Positions 49,158 to 60,369 of a stretch of 64,000 bases of DNA are shown here, in pieces. A program made the position numbers and the translations under genes. The notes beneath the pieces are model-generated. The model did not search any database and was not told where the DNA came from. It was given only the letters and a program-made list of their open reading frames with translations. Origin of the DNA: Panonychus citri. Lineage: Eukaryota; Arthropoda; Arachnida; Trombidiformes; Tetranychidae. The stretch's first letter is position 1. The number at the start of each line of letters is the position of its first letter. The DNA lies in the NCBI RefSeq assembly GCF_014898815.1, contig NW_026515549.1, positions 1,051,072-1,115,071 on the forward strand, read 5' to 3'.

Positions 49158-50021
49158 CTCAATTAATTAAACAGTGAACGTGACATCACTGATTAATCGA
49201 ACGCATTAATGCGATCACAAAAAATGAAAAGTAAAATTATTAATAAAAGAGAATATAATTTGTTTTGACTTGATGAAAACTAAGAGAAATAGACCAATTA
49301 TTAATATATTGCGCGATTAGAATGCTTTTCAGGTAGAAAAGGCGATTCATTTAGAGTTTCAAACGATCTATCAATAAAAAACCACAAGAAGTTCGATAAA
49401 ACTTGATCAAATCGATGGACCCACCGAAAGTCTGAGATCAGAACACCTCTTTTCTAAAGACATGCGATTTAAATCGGCGATAATTTTATCAATTAACCAC
49501 TGAGATAGAAAGGGGCTCCATCAAAGTGTAATATGTGCACTGGTAATGTAATAGTCTTATGAAATTTTCGTTTTATCGATTTTATGAATTGGACTAAATT
49601 CAACTTTGTAGAAATGGTTCCAGGGTCTGACCCATTGGTCCAATTGTATTATGAAGCAACATATTAACTTCGTCCTCGCTAAAATTGAACTTTACAAGGA
49701 GAGTTTCCAATACACCATGAGATCTGATTAATATGTGAAACTTAGGCCTAAAAGAGAAGCAAATAATATTCACAATTTTCGTCTTCATTTAATATCATGT
49801 CAATTATGGGAAACTAAAAATATTCAATGTTAATTATGTGATCAATCAAATTAATTCAATATAAATTGTCAATTTTGTTTATAAAAAATTACTTCTGACT
49901 CAAATAAGAGCTCACAATAATCAATTCAAAAGAATTGTTCAAATTAATCAAATTTCAAATAAAATTCTATTTAATCAGTTGTTAAAATCAATTATTACAA
50001 AGTCTAGAATCAATAGTTTGA
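49158..50021. other. Intergenic
   Basis: 3' UTR of the ML gene, then about 750 bases with no accepted gene. A minus-strand 62-codon frame at 49600-49788 was noted and not accepted. Confidence 0.45.
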
Positions 50022-50028
50022 TATAAAA
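50022..50028 (+). promoter_or_regulatory. TATA-like box
   Basis: TATAAAA 49-55 bases before the ATG at 50077. Confidence 0.5.
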
Positions 50029-50076
50029 TTCATATTTCAATTAATCTTCTTAACCAGTTTATCAACCAAACTGATC

Positions 50077-50515
50077 ATGATTAAATCAATTTTATTCGTT
50101 ATTTTAATCATCGATTCATCTTTTTTCATTAATTGTGATGAAGTTTCCCCACTTTTGAATAATACTTGTAAAACTTTTATGGAATTGGTAACTAACGGGA
50201 CTCATGAGAAATACATGGAAGATATAGATGATTGTATGGTAAGTAGTGATCACAATTCATTTTCAAAATTAACTTATCGATGTCTAAACTTTTTACCAGA
50301 AAAATAATTTACCCGAAAATGTTTACGATGCTTTGGTCAAATGTGAAAATATTTTACCGTTCAGGACAAACGAAGAAGTGACCAAGGCTTGTTCTGGCAT
50401 TGAAATCAACTCGAAAGCATTTGAAGAGGTAAAAAAACACAATGAACTGAATTTTCGAGTAAACTGTTCAAGTTTAGAGACTAATTGTGCGTTCAATTTT
50501 AATCAAGTCCATTAG
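50077..50515 (+). CDS. Small secreted Cys-containing protein, 125 aa (2 exons), family unknown
   Basis: Exon 1 is 50077-50238, the intron is 50239-50299 (GTAAGT...TTACCAG), and exon 2 is 50300-50515, joined in phase 0. The N-terminus MIKSILFVILIIDSSFFINC is a signal peptide. The mature protein has six Cys (NTCK, DDCM, KCEN, ACSG, NCSS, NCAF), enough for three disulfides, and sequons NNT, NGT and NCS. The spacing of the Cys does not match any toxin knot or known family that I recognise. Downstream poly(A) signals are at 50702 and 50823. It sits between two other secreted-protein genes in the same direction. Confidence 0.7.
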
Positions 50516-52323
50516 ATGCAAGCAAAAAACAGTTACGGGTGGTTTCAAAAAGTATTGGGTGAGAATTGATAAATTATTAAACAACATTGATTATTTTAAC
50601 TAAATGTTATTTTTATCTACCAATAATTCAGTCCTGTATATTCAGCATATTGAAGGAACAATTCACCGATAAATGATGGATAGTTGGTTATGCATATCAA
50701 CAATAAAATCTGATAAACTTAATTTTTTGTTCGATTGTTCAAGGATAAACACTTAAATGATCGTTGATTGTAAAATTATGCCGATTACATTTATCATTGT
50801 AATTTTAATAGAATGAGGCCTCAATAAATATCATTTGCATCAAAACATCTGATTAATCATTTCCATTATTTCAATCTAGTCATTTTATCAAAGTTGTTTA
50901 TTGATTTTTCACTATTAATTCAAATCTAATTTGAAATAAAAGTACTGGTAAAAGTTTTGATCCAGCGGCCTGTCGTTGATTTAACCTGTTTACATCTCTG
51001 GATGTTGTAGTTTCGTAGCCCTCGAAGATCAAAAGCCACTCTCTCATTTAGCAAAACTGTACATCAAATCCAATCAAAAAAGTCCTGTATCCACAATTTT
51101 GACCAATGCTATGATTGTCTTAAAAACAAGTTTATCGTCACTTAGAACTAATCAGGCCAATTAAATACAACGGAACTATGGATTTGCCACTTTGAATATT
51201 TTTTTCACCAAAACAAATCTAATTTTCTGTAAGGTCAAGAAAAGTTGTCGCTCAAATAAAAATTTCATGATCTAAGCACATCGTTTTAGGAAGAAGTTGC
51301 CAGAAGTTTCAACTTCGAATTTGATTTTCTCGAAAACTACATATCAGATCATAAAAAAATATTTAGACTTCATATTTTTGGCTTTAAAAATACCCAAAGT
51401 CCTAACTCTTAACTCAAAAGTATAATTTTCTGCCCATTGTCCTTTATTCACTAATCTCACTCACAAATAGGAATTTAACAATCAGCAACAAACAAGAACT
51501 ATTAATACATTCTTTGACACGAATGATCGAATTCGTAGATATCTCAGATCAATTGGAGCTTTTTTAAGGCCATTTTCACCTCAAATGGATCACGAGCTTC
51601 AACGTCTCCGTAAATCAAATGCCTCAAAATTTCTTAAAATTCCTACCATCAAAGTATCAATTCAAAACTCTGGTAGATAAACTGACCTAAATTAGAAGTA
51701 GATCATGAATGAACAATCCACGCATAATGAAAAAAAGTCATCGTTACAATTAACTGGATTTTTAAGATCATCTACTAGTACTAATATCAATAGATGCAAA
51801 AAATATAATTAACGTCCAGATCCGATCCTGATTGTAATACTTGAATACATCTTTGCATCAGTATTCTCACCTTTAATTACATTTAATTGTGTAATTTTTC
51901 TCAATTAATATCTTAATAAATGCGAGCCACCCTAAAATTTCAAATTGGATTAACTTCATATTAAGTCAGATTAAGGTTAACAATCATTGTAATCATCAGT
52001 AATCAATCAAACAATAAGTATCAAAATTAGCAGAGATAAAAGAAATCATATCGTTTGAACAGAGCAATCATTGCTTTCGTCAATTATTAACAATCATATT
52101 GTTGTGATTACGGTTTTTTATATGATGGTGATAAAATGTAACAATCCAATAACAGAAAAGATTATCAATATTTTTAGTTAACAAAATATAAATAATCTAA
52201 TTGTTTGATTGATATATTGAAAAAAAATAATTCGGAGAAATCAATGATGTAAATAGCCCAATACATCGTATGATTATTAAATCAGAAATCAAATAAATTT
52301 TGAGGTGTTATTCAGATTTTTTG
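50516..52323. other. Intergenic
   Basis: 1.8 kb with the 3' UTR of the preceding gene, then no gene or repeat recognised. Confidence 0.5.
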
Positions 52324-52330
52324 TATAAAA
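52324..52330 (+). promoter_or_regulatory. TATA box of the cystatin-like gene
   Basis: TATAAAA followed by GG, 92-98 bases before the ATG at 52422. Confidence 0.6.
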
Positions 52331-52421
52331 GGATAGAATTATATTCAACTAATTTCATTATTACTCAAAGTATTATTAACTTCATTAATTGTTTAATCAA
52401 CGAAAATAGAAAAGTATCGAA

Positions 52422-52936
52422 ATGTACAACCAACGACTAACTACATTGATTTTAATTACAATCTTCATAATTTCAGTTAATTGTTTCGTTATTGATCATC
52501 CAGCGCAAAGCAAGAAAGCGAAAGTCGGTGATGAATTCAAGCCGATTTCAGTGACTGATCCAATGGTTCTAGATGATATTCAATTCGTAATCGATCAAAT
52601 TAACTCAGCTTCGTCGTCTAAATATTTGGTTAAACCAGTTAAAGTTCGAGAGGCTTATATATTGATGAAAGAATATGTGAGATTAACTTTCGATTTGGCC
52701 ACAACAACTTGTCTCAAGGACTCGAAAGCCGCGTTGGACAAATGTGCAATTGATCAAAAACAGGTAATTTTAATAACTTAAATGATCTAAATGATAATTT
52801 TATTTCTTTATAATCTAATAATTGTTTTTTATTTCAATTATAGCCAATAAAAACTTGCAATGAGTTAATTGTTGACAATACACCTTGGAGAGAAGTCAAG
52901 AAAAAGATCACCAATTTTGGTAACTGTGCACTTTAA
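52422..52936 (+). CDS. Secreted cystatin-fold protein lacking the QxVxG loop, 144 aa (2 exons)
   Basis: Exon 1 is 52422-52763, the intron is 52764-52843 (GTAATT...AATTATAG), and exon 2 is 52844-52936, joined in phase 0. After a signal peptide of about 21 residues, the sequence follows the type 2 cystatin plan. A helix DIQFVIDQINSASSSKYLV is followed by a strand region VKVREAY...YVRLTFDLATTTC. Four Cys are in the usual two-pair order (TTCLK, KCAID, TCNEL, NCAL), and VDNTPWREV gives the Pro-Trp second binding loop. Active inhibitors carry QxVxG in the first loop; here the place reads ILMKE. It may be a non-inhibitory cystatin relative or target unusual proteases. Plant-feeding mites have expanded cystatin sets, so a role in digestion control is possible. 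Confidence 0.65.
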
Positions 52937-53639
52937 CTGTCAACAACAATTGATAATTATGAAAATTAACTGTGCAAAAATCAACATATTTGCAAATTGA
53001 AATATTAATAAAAAATAAATTTTCTGCAATAATATCAATATGGTTAAAAACCAGTCGTCAAACAAATTAACTTACATTGCAACCATTTCAGTACAAGTTA
53101 TCCAGCTGAGATATTTTATCAATGATGCTACTTCAAAGCTATTATCAAGAACTATTAATAGATCAATAATAAAAGTGAAACATTAAGTGAATGAATTCGG
53201 TACGATGGTGATTATAATTGAATGGAAAGAAGTTTTTTAGTGAATTAGACAATCGGTTTCTTGTTGGCCATAAACTATTCAACTGATTCTGTGTGTTAAT
53301 TTGACAGCCAAATCAGAAAAATTAATATCCATGTAACTGGATATCTAATTATTACAACTACAGTCTAACACCAAAAATTGATCTAGTTTTTAAAAGTCCT
53401 TTGAAATAATTCCAAGTTGCCGAAACTGTATCTGAATCTCATGATAAATTATTTATGGTTAAATGTAAAGAGTTAATGTTTATTTTACATTTACGGATTG
53501 ATATTCTAATGTTAATATTAACAAAAGTTTGATCAACTACTAACAAGTTGGATCAAACACTCTATTTAGAGATCTCTGATCAAATGGAGGTTCAACTACT
53601 TGGAACATCAATAATATTTAGAGCTGATATTTATCAGTA
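52937..53639. other. Intergenic
   Basis: 3' UTR of the cystatin-like gene (AATAAA-type signals near 53005), then about 600 bases with nothing recognised. Confidence 0.45.
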
Positions 53640-55224
53640 TTTTTTATCATGAAATTAGTAACTGAACCGTTTTTACATGGCTAGTATTTAATACTTACGT
53701 TAATTCTCACTTTATTTTTCTCTCATACTGGAAGTTCTAGAAAACACAATGAATCTGCTTGGGATAATATTAAACAAATTTTCCAATATTACAAACACTC
53801 CAATGAATGAGAAAACATTTATTTATCAATGCTGAATACGATTCATGTTTATTAATCGCGTTAATTAAACAAAATATTTTGATTTAAAATAATTGAATGA
53901 TTAACATAAAGCTTGTTGACAAGTTTCTACGAAACTTTTACCAGTCAATAATTTGGCGATTTCTTGGACTTCACTTGAGATCTTCTTCGATTGTGCTCGA
54001 GACACATACCAAGCTTTGACTGTCGATTGATGAAGAAACAAAAACAAAAACAAATAATTAGTTAATTTCTCCACAGTAAAAACAATTAAATCGTTCAACT
54101 AACCATCAAGAGTACCATCACCATTTGATGAGCAAGAAGCCAAGACAGCGGTCCAGTCCTCGGAGTAGTAGGGCATCCAGAAAGTGGCTTGTTTACCATC
54201 TATTTAATCAATGGCTTGATTACTTTCATTAGTTCAAATAATTAGTGTCTAATTACCTTGATTGATGTTGAATGAGACGGGATCATCATCTCCAACTACG
54301 CGATAGTAAGATCCACCAGAGAAATTACCTTCGATTAAGTTGACCTTTTTATCCCAAAGTACGGCGCTTTCACTAGCATTGGTTACACGTCTGATTATTA
54401 ATTTTCATGTTTATTAGGATTAATGAGATACTTACGGTTCTTTAACTGTACCCTTGTTCAAGATGTAAACTTTTCCTGGGTAGAGATGATCGATTTCAAT
54501 GGTGTTTTGAATGGTGTTTGGAACAGTCTTATCGGTTCGACCAATTTCATACCAACCAGTGATTTTGGTGAACTAAAGATTGTTAATTTAGTTTAGAAAT
54601 CAATCCCAAATTATAATCATTCAAATATTTACTTACATAGCTGAAGGACCAGTAATTGATTCTTAGGAACTGTAGGAGTTGGACAAGAGTCTCCTTTAAT
54701 TGTTACACCGATTGCAGAAGTAATTACAAGTGAAGCACAAGCAATGAAGAAGATGGATTTCATTTTGATTGTTTAATGAAAGTAAATTGTAGTTAGTTGA
54801 ACAATTTAATTTGTTTTCTGATTTAGTTTGAGACTTTTTTTCCGCCTTAAATACTTACAGCGATCGATTATTATCGACATTTATTACTTCACATCGTAAT
54901 CTACAACTTTCCAAGAAATGATAACCATTGTTATCGTTTGATTGTTTAGCACTAATTGTATGATTTTTCAACATGATTTGTTAATTGTGACGATAATAAT
55001 ATGTTCCAAATTGTACCTAAATTTTCCTTGGTTTCTAATTATGGACAAATGTAACCTTCATCGTTTTTCACAATCATAACTCATGATAAGAATGATTGTT
55101 TTTCCATATCTAACCATTAATAGGAAATTGATTTGTTTGATTAAGTTTGCACAAAGAAAATTATTGAATACTGATGGAAAATATTACATTTTGGTACATA
55201 TTATGATTACTAATATTTTTTCAT
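53640..55224 (+). repeat. Direct duplication carrying lipocalin copy 1 (with 57345-58980)
   Basis: The whole lipocalin gene plus about 260 bases of 3' flank and 450 bases of 5' flank is repeated at 57345-58980 in the same orientation. Coding parts are about 95 percent alike by eye; the outer flanks are more diverged. Confidence 0.85.
53901..54763 (-). pseudogene. ApoD-like lipocalin, copy 1, frameshifted (5 exons)
   Basis: The five-exon structure is as for the copy at 57579-58445. Exon 1 is 54763-54637 and is 2 nt shorter: CCTAAGGGAATC of the second copy reads CCTAAGAATC here, so the frame is lost before the first core lipocalin motif. All splice sites are intact, including the intron 2 acceptor (CAG) that is mutated in the other copy. 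The remaining exons keep ITGWYEIGRTDKT (exon 2) and AWYVSRAQSKK (exon 5). Confidence 0.75.
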
Positions 55225-57250
55225 TCTTTTTAAATTATACCCTCACTAATCAGCCTTATGGTACCTCTAAAAAACTATCTATCAATTCATAGATGAATAT
55301 TGGCATGTTGGGTAAGCAAAACAGGTAGTAAACTCGATCTTCGGGATAATAATAGCGAGGCGAATCTATTAATGGTAAAATTTATAATCTCGAGGGTCCA
55401 GAACCCAAGAAAACTCTTTACATCAATTTCTTACGTGTCATTTGTTAATTAAATACTTAATTAGTTAGTATTTTGATGAATTTAGATCAGTTTAAACCTA
55501 TTGTATGTTTTTTCTGAAGTTGAGCGGAAAATTCGAAGTAAATTATTGAAGATAATACTATTAATACTTGTGGGGGGATAAGTTTTAAGACTTTTGTTTT
55601 ACTTTTACATGTAATATTTGAAATTTTGAGAAAAGTAGTTACATGTTATCTATTTGATGAACTGGCCGAAGGACTTTTTTACAAACCTCTTATAGAGATG
55701 TATTAAGATAGTGAATATACTTGATTAGATGGATCAAAACTACTGATGTGGATTCGAGTTCAATTCCTTGTAAATTATATCGTCTCTTATAAATCCATCA
55801 GGAACATCAACCGTTGATCTGGTTAAATAATAAGCGCTATTTGACATTTTTGCTAACGATTTGCGAACCTTATTAAAACTCGTTGTGATATTTTTCATTC
55901 CTAAAATTTCCTAGTTGTGATTTCACAGATGACAACTTCTTTAGTTGTTTGATGTAAATATTGTATCTTCTAAGAGTCGCAAGTCTACAAATTTCATCCG
56001 TTCTATTTACTACTTTGCTTTCAATCCAATTCTTTTTACTAACTTCCATGTAATCAATAACATCATCGAAAGAATCAGCCCCTTTCTCATTGATTGTTGC
56101 AAATATCTCGTGACTTTCGTCGACCTGATCGCTAGTTTTTAGAGCAACAAGCAACCCAAACGTTTCCTTAACAATTAATCGAGTTACATTAACAATATCT
56201 CGAGGTTTCTTAGCTGTTTGCTTTGATTTATTTTCCGTTTCCATGTCAACTGATGATAATTCATCGTTCAGGAGATTAAGTTTATCACAATAGATTTTTA
56301 TTAACATTAATTGTCCTTCATTCATCTCTTTTGCTTGGTTGATAAATTTTAATTCACTTTGGACAAGTTTAAGTAATGATTTCACTTGGATATGAGATTC
56401 AGAATTTGACTTGATTTCCAAAGATTTCATTAGGTCATAAATAACTGATGAGAAATCGTAAGGTGATTTGTAACCAGAATCTAATTTATCCAATTGGGTT
56501 GCACAAGATTTTAGAAATCGCTCAATAAAAGATAGGATTATATTGATAAATCTGAAGTAAGGTATCGATCAGAAAGACAATTTAAGACTTTTATAATCTT
56601 TCGCCATCCGATAGTTTGGACATTGCATCAGCAGCCAATAAAGTTGCTAAGCTTCATCGATATATTTTTGTGGTCCATTCAGAGCCTCATCAACAATTTC
56701 AACCTTTCTCTTGGAAACATCAATCTTCCTCTGGGAAACGATTCGATCCTTTGAACTAAGCTCATCCAAAGAAACTTTACTTAATTCACTTTCCGTAAGC
56801 AATTTATCACGATAAGATTCAACATCTTTGATAACTTGAAACAATACTGGAAGATTTGAATAACTAGTCCAAGCAAAAAAAGTCGTAGGCACTTTAAAGG
56901 GATTATCCATTGGGCTTTAATCAACTTGACTAATTAAAAAAATGATGAAAATATTTCATCAGATTTTATGGCAATTAAAAAACAAACTGCAATCATCAAG
57001 TCAGATATTCCATATTCACCAGAATTACTCCATCTATTGGGTTTCAGTTTAGGTTCCAATCTCTTTCTACAAGAAGCTAAATTACACACTTTTCTTGTTT
57101 ATTTTAACAAATCACATCTCTTTCCTGGATAGTGAAATCTATCCGATTCCAATTCATTCTGTTTCGATTTGATTGAGTGGAATTGAAGCAATTCATTTGA
57201 ATTTACTTTACCTAATTTTGTGATTGACAGTTTAAAGAGATAATCCATAT
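55225..57250 (-). repeat. Inverted segmental duplication, arm 2 (with 27965-31168)
   Basis: Reverse-complement copy, about 2.0 kb, with about 1 kb of the gene's second half deleted. The junction is at 55708-55712, where TATCTTAATACAT meets CTCTATAAGAGG. It lies between the two lipocalin copies. Confidence 0.85.
55755..56910 (-). pseudogene. Inverted partial copy of the intronless coiled-coil gene
   Basis: Starts MDNPFKVPTTFF at 56910 and matches the gene at 28490. Differences are a 9-nt in-frame deletion near 56686, a nonsense codon TAG at 56649-56647 (TCG in the other copy), loss of frame around 56555, and then an open 206-codon stretch (56493-55873) that covers the region where the first copy is frameshifted. 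The last 270 residues of the family are absent. The two copies therefore carry complementary damage. Confidence 0.75.
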
Positions 57251-57578
57251 ATAAAACCTCTATAACTCTATAACCTTTGGTTCTCGAGTTATCGTGACGA
57301 ACACTCTTATAAGTTAATTACTTGGAACATATTTGAACGTTTATCATGAAATTATTAACTGAATCGTTTTCTCATGGCTGGCATATAGATCTAAATATCT
57401 TAATTACTACAGTATTTTCTCATACATGTAGTTCTAGAAAACATTACAAATCTACTTATGATAAAACTATCAACTCTTTGATAAATGAGAAAGCACTAAT
57501 TTATCAATGCTGAATACGATTAAAGTTTATTACTCGCGTTAATTAAACAATACATTTTGATTTAAAATAGTTGAATGA

Positions 57579-58445
57579 TTAACATAAAGCTTGTTGACAA
57601 GTTTCTACGAAACTTTTACCAGTCAATGATTTGGCGATTTCTTGGACTTCACTTGAGATCTTCTTCGATTGTGCTCGAGACACATACCAAGCTTTGACTG
57701 TCGATTGATGAAGAAACAAAAACAAAAACAAATGATTAGTTAATTTCTCCACAGTAAAAACAATTAAATCGTTCAACTAACCATCAAGAGTACCATCACC
57801 ATTTGATGAGCAAGAAGCCAAGACAGCAGTCCTGTCCTGGGAGTAGTAGGGCATCCAGAAAGTGGCTTGTTTACCGTCTATTTAATTATAATGGCTTGAT
57901 TACTTTCATTAGTTCAAATAATTAATGTCTAATTACCTTGATTGATGTTGAATGAAACGGGCTCTTCATCTTCAATTATATCATAATAAGATCCACCAGA
58001 GAAATTACCTTCGATTAAGTTGACCTTTTTATCCCAAAGTACGACGCTTTCACTAGCATTGGTTACACGTTTGATTATTACTTTTCATGTTTATTAAGAT
58101 TAACTAGATACTTACGGTTCTTTAACTGTGCCCTTGTTCAAGATGTAAACTTTTCCTGGGTAGAGATGATCGATTTCAATGGTGTTTCGAATGGTTTTTG
58201 GAACAGTCTTATCGGTTCGACCAATTTCATACCAACCAGTGATTTTGGTGAACTAAAGATTGTTAATTTAGTTTAGAAATCAATCTTAAATTATAATCAT
58301 TCAAATATTAACTTACATAGCTGAAGGACCAGTAATTGATTCCCTTAGGAACTGTAGGAGTTGGACAAGAGTCTCCTTTAATTGTTACACCGATTGCAGA
58401 AGCAATTACAAGTGAAGCACAAGCAATGAAGAAGATGGATTTCAT
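57579..58445 (-). CDS. ApoD-like lipocalin, copy 2 (5 exons), frame intact but one splice acceptor mutated
   Basis: Minus-strand exons: 58445-58317, 58252-58116, 58070-57937, 57877-57782, 57697-57579. They join in phase to a protein of about 200 aa. It has a signal peptide (MKSIFFIACASLVIASAIG), then CPTPTVPKGINYW, the first lipocalin conserved region FTKITGWYEIGR, IEIDHLYPGKVYILNKG, VLWDKKVNLIEGNFSGGSYY, FWMPYYS and AWYVSRAQSKK with a C-terminal CQQALC. This is the plan of apolipoprotein D-like lipocalins that carry small hydrophobic molecules. The acceptor before exon 3 reads CAA instead of the CAG kept in the other copy, so normal splicing is probably lost; the nearest upstream AG would give an early stop. 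An in vivo alternative cannot be excluded. Confidence 0.65.
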
Positions 58446-58528
58446 TTTGATTGTTTAATGAGAGTAAATTGTAGCTAGTTGAACAATTCAATTTGTTTTC
58501 TGATTTAGTTTGAGAATTTTTTTCCGCC

Positions 58529-58535
58529 TTAAATA
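58529..58535 (-). promoter_or_regulatory. TATA-like box of lipocalin copy 2
   Basis: TATTTAA on the minus strand about 85 bases before the ATG at 58445, conserved in lipocalin copy 1. Confidence 0.4.
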
Positions 58536-59021
58536 CTTACAGCGATCGATTGTTACTAACGCGAATTACTTGGAATCGTAATCGACACCTTTCCAGCGGA
58601 AAAATGATCATCATTGTTATCGTTTGATTGTTTGGCATTAATCGGATGACCTGTCAATTAACCAACACGAATGTCAACGCGATCTGTAAATTTTGACAGT
58701 AATTCAGTCAATTTGAGCGATTTCGCTATTGTGAAAACAACAGATGGAAAATTTTCATAATGTTCCAAAGTTGCACTTAAATTTCACTCAGTTTTTTAAT
58801 TATCATGAACAAATGTAACTGTCAATCGTTTCTCATTATAATAGTCAGGGACAGGAATGGTTGTTTTCCCATAACTAATTATTAAACTAACAGTATACAA
58901 TTAATTTGTCTTTTAACCTTTGCAAAGACAATCAATAATTAATTATTAATAGCGAAAGTCAAACAATATGCTGCAGTATCTCTTAAATAACTATCTATCG
59001 AATCATAGATGAATATTAACA

Positions 59022-59415
59022 TACATGATTATGAATGCGAAGTTTACATTCGTAAGTCTAATTAGTGAAAGATTTAGAAAAAATGAACAATTATTAATAT
59101 GACTATTGTTTCCTTATTTTCTTTAGCTAAAGTTTCGAATATGTATCAGTCCACAGGAAGAAAACTTGTATCGGAAACTTTTCACGTCGAATTCAATTTA
59201 AATTATGATCAATGTGCTGCTTTGTGTTACAGTTGGACTCATGATTCGGACTCTTGTCAATCGTTCCATAGATGCAACGAGTTGTTTTAATTACGAACTA
59301 ATTAATAACTCAAATAAGAAAAAACAATCAACTCCAATAGTAAAAAAAGGTACCAGCGGATCGGCAGCATTTGGAAAAATTTTGATCTTCATCGCCGCTG
59401 TCATTTCGAAGTAGC
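59022..59415 (+). pseudogene. Fragment of the PAN-module membrane protein gene (end of exon 15, exon 16)
   Basis: From about 59028 this matches 38505-38985: the end of exon 15, the intron, and exon 16 with KVSNMYQSTGRKLVSETFH and YDQCAALCYSWTHDSDSC. About 85 bases are deleted after TGTCAATCGTTC (59265), removing the last Cys pairs. After the frame shift the sequence continues through KKGTSGSAAFG and stops early in the membrane segment (ISK, TAG at 59412-59414). It carries no promoter and is a relic. Confidence 0.8.
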
Positions 59416-60369
59416 TGAAGGAATGATCAAAGTTTTATTTATAAAGATAAGTAGACTATGTACAACCAAAAAATGAGGCTGATTCGACAAGTCCCATCGG
59501 TATTTTATTCCCAGTCAACATTTTTGATTCAACATTGAGTCAAAAACAATGTCTCAATTGCATATTGAGTCAATTTTGAGTCAACGAAAAATTGAGTAAA
59601 AATTGAGTAAAAAAGTGTTCAAAAGTAGTCATTTTTTACTCAATTGTGTTCAACAGAAAATCAAAATTTAGTCAATTTTGAGTACATGTAGAGTAATTGA
59701 TGAGTAAAATTGATTCTAATTTTATTCAATTTTGAGTCAAAGTGCTTTAAATGACAAATTTGACTGAATTGATCGGAGAATTGAGTTCTCCGCTGATAAG
59801 GAAAACAATTGTCGTCTACATTAATTGAATCATTATTTGTTCCAAAGTTGAAAATAGACATATTTCATATTGGCTATTTTCAAAATGGGTTTGAAATTCA
59901 GAAAATACTTTTTCGCCGACTTGCTCGCGATAGTATTTCCATTTTCTGAACTGATTCAACCAAAATTTTCTACTCAATCAAATTGAAACTTTTCTACGGT
60001 CAGAATAACGATGATAGGAAATTTATCTCATAGAAAGTTTTGCTTTATTCGAAATAATTCAATAAATGTTTTCAAAAAGAGTAATAATAATATAATGTCA
60101 AGTTCTTTTATAGATTCGAATATTTTGCTTTTGAATATTTCTCCATCATTAGATTCTGTTTGATTCGAATCAAGGTGTTGGTTTGAGTCAGAATCATCAG
60201 AATCATTTCCTATGGAGAATTTAACCTTTTCTTTGTCTTGGACGAATTCAATGAAGATAGGACTCGAATGATTCGCTGTCTAACTTTATTCAAACTCTCT
60301 CTGTGTAGCTCATTTGTCCACTTTTACGGAAAATGTGATCTAGAAGATAAAAACGAAAAGATGATTTGA
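59415..60369. other. Intergenic with a TTGAGT-rich segment
   Basis: Apart from the repeat at 59515-59752 nothing is recognised. Confidence 0.45.
59515..59752. repeat. Cluster of degenerate TTGAGT(C/A)AA motifs on both strands
   Basis: At least seven TTGAGT and one ACTCAA occur in 240 bases, with irregular spacing of 10-60 bases (for example near 59534, 59563, 59576, 59589, 59601, 59677 and 59739). It is not a clean tandem repeat, and no terminal inverted repeat or target-site duplication was found. Confidence 0.5.

Larger units (their letters stand above)
57345..58980 (+). repeat. Direct duplication carrying lipocalin copy 2 (with 53640-55224)
   Basis: Second copy of the lipocalin block. 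At its right end (58980-59022) a 40-base remnant of the inverted arm (ATAGATGAATATTAACATA) is left. So the original copied unit was lipocalin plus the inverted arm. Confidence 0.85.

Noticed and set aside
49600..49788. 62-codon minus-strand frame with a helical C-terminus (FSEDEVNMLLHN)
   Set aside because: Looks faintly protein-like, but has no partner exon, promoter or recognised relative.
55083..55292. 69-codon plus-strand open frame
   Set aside because: Overlaps the duplicated flanks of the lipocalin and inverted-arm blocks and is not kept in the other copy.
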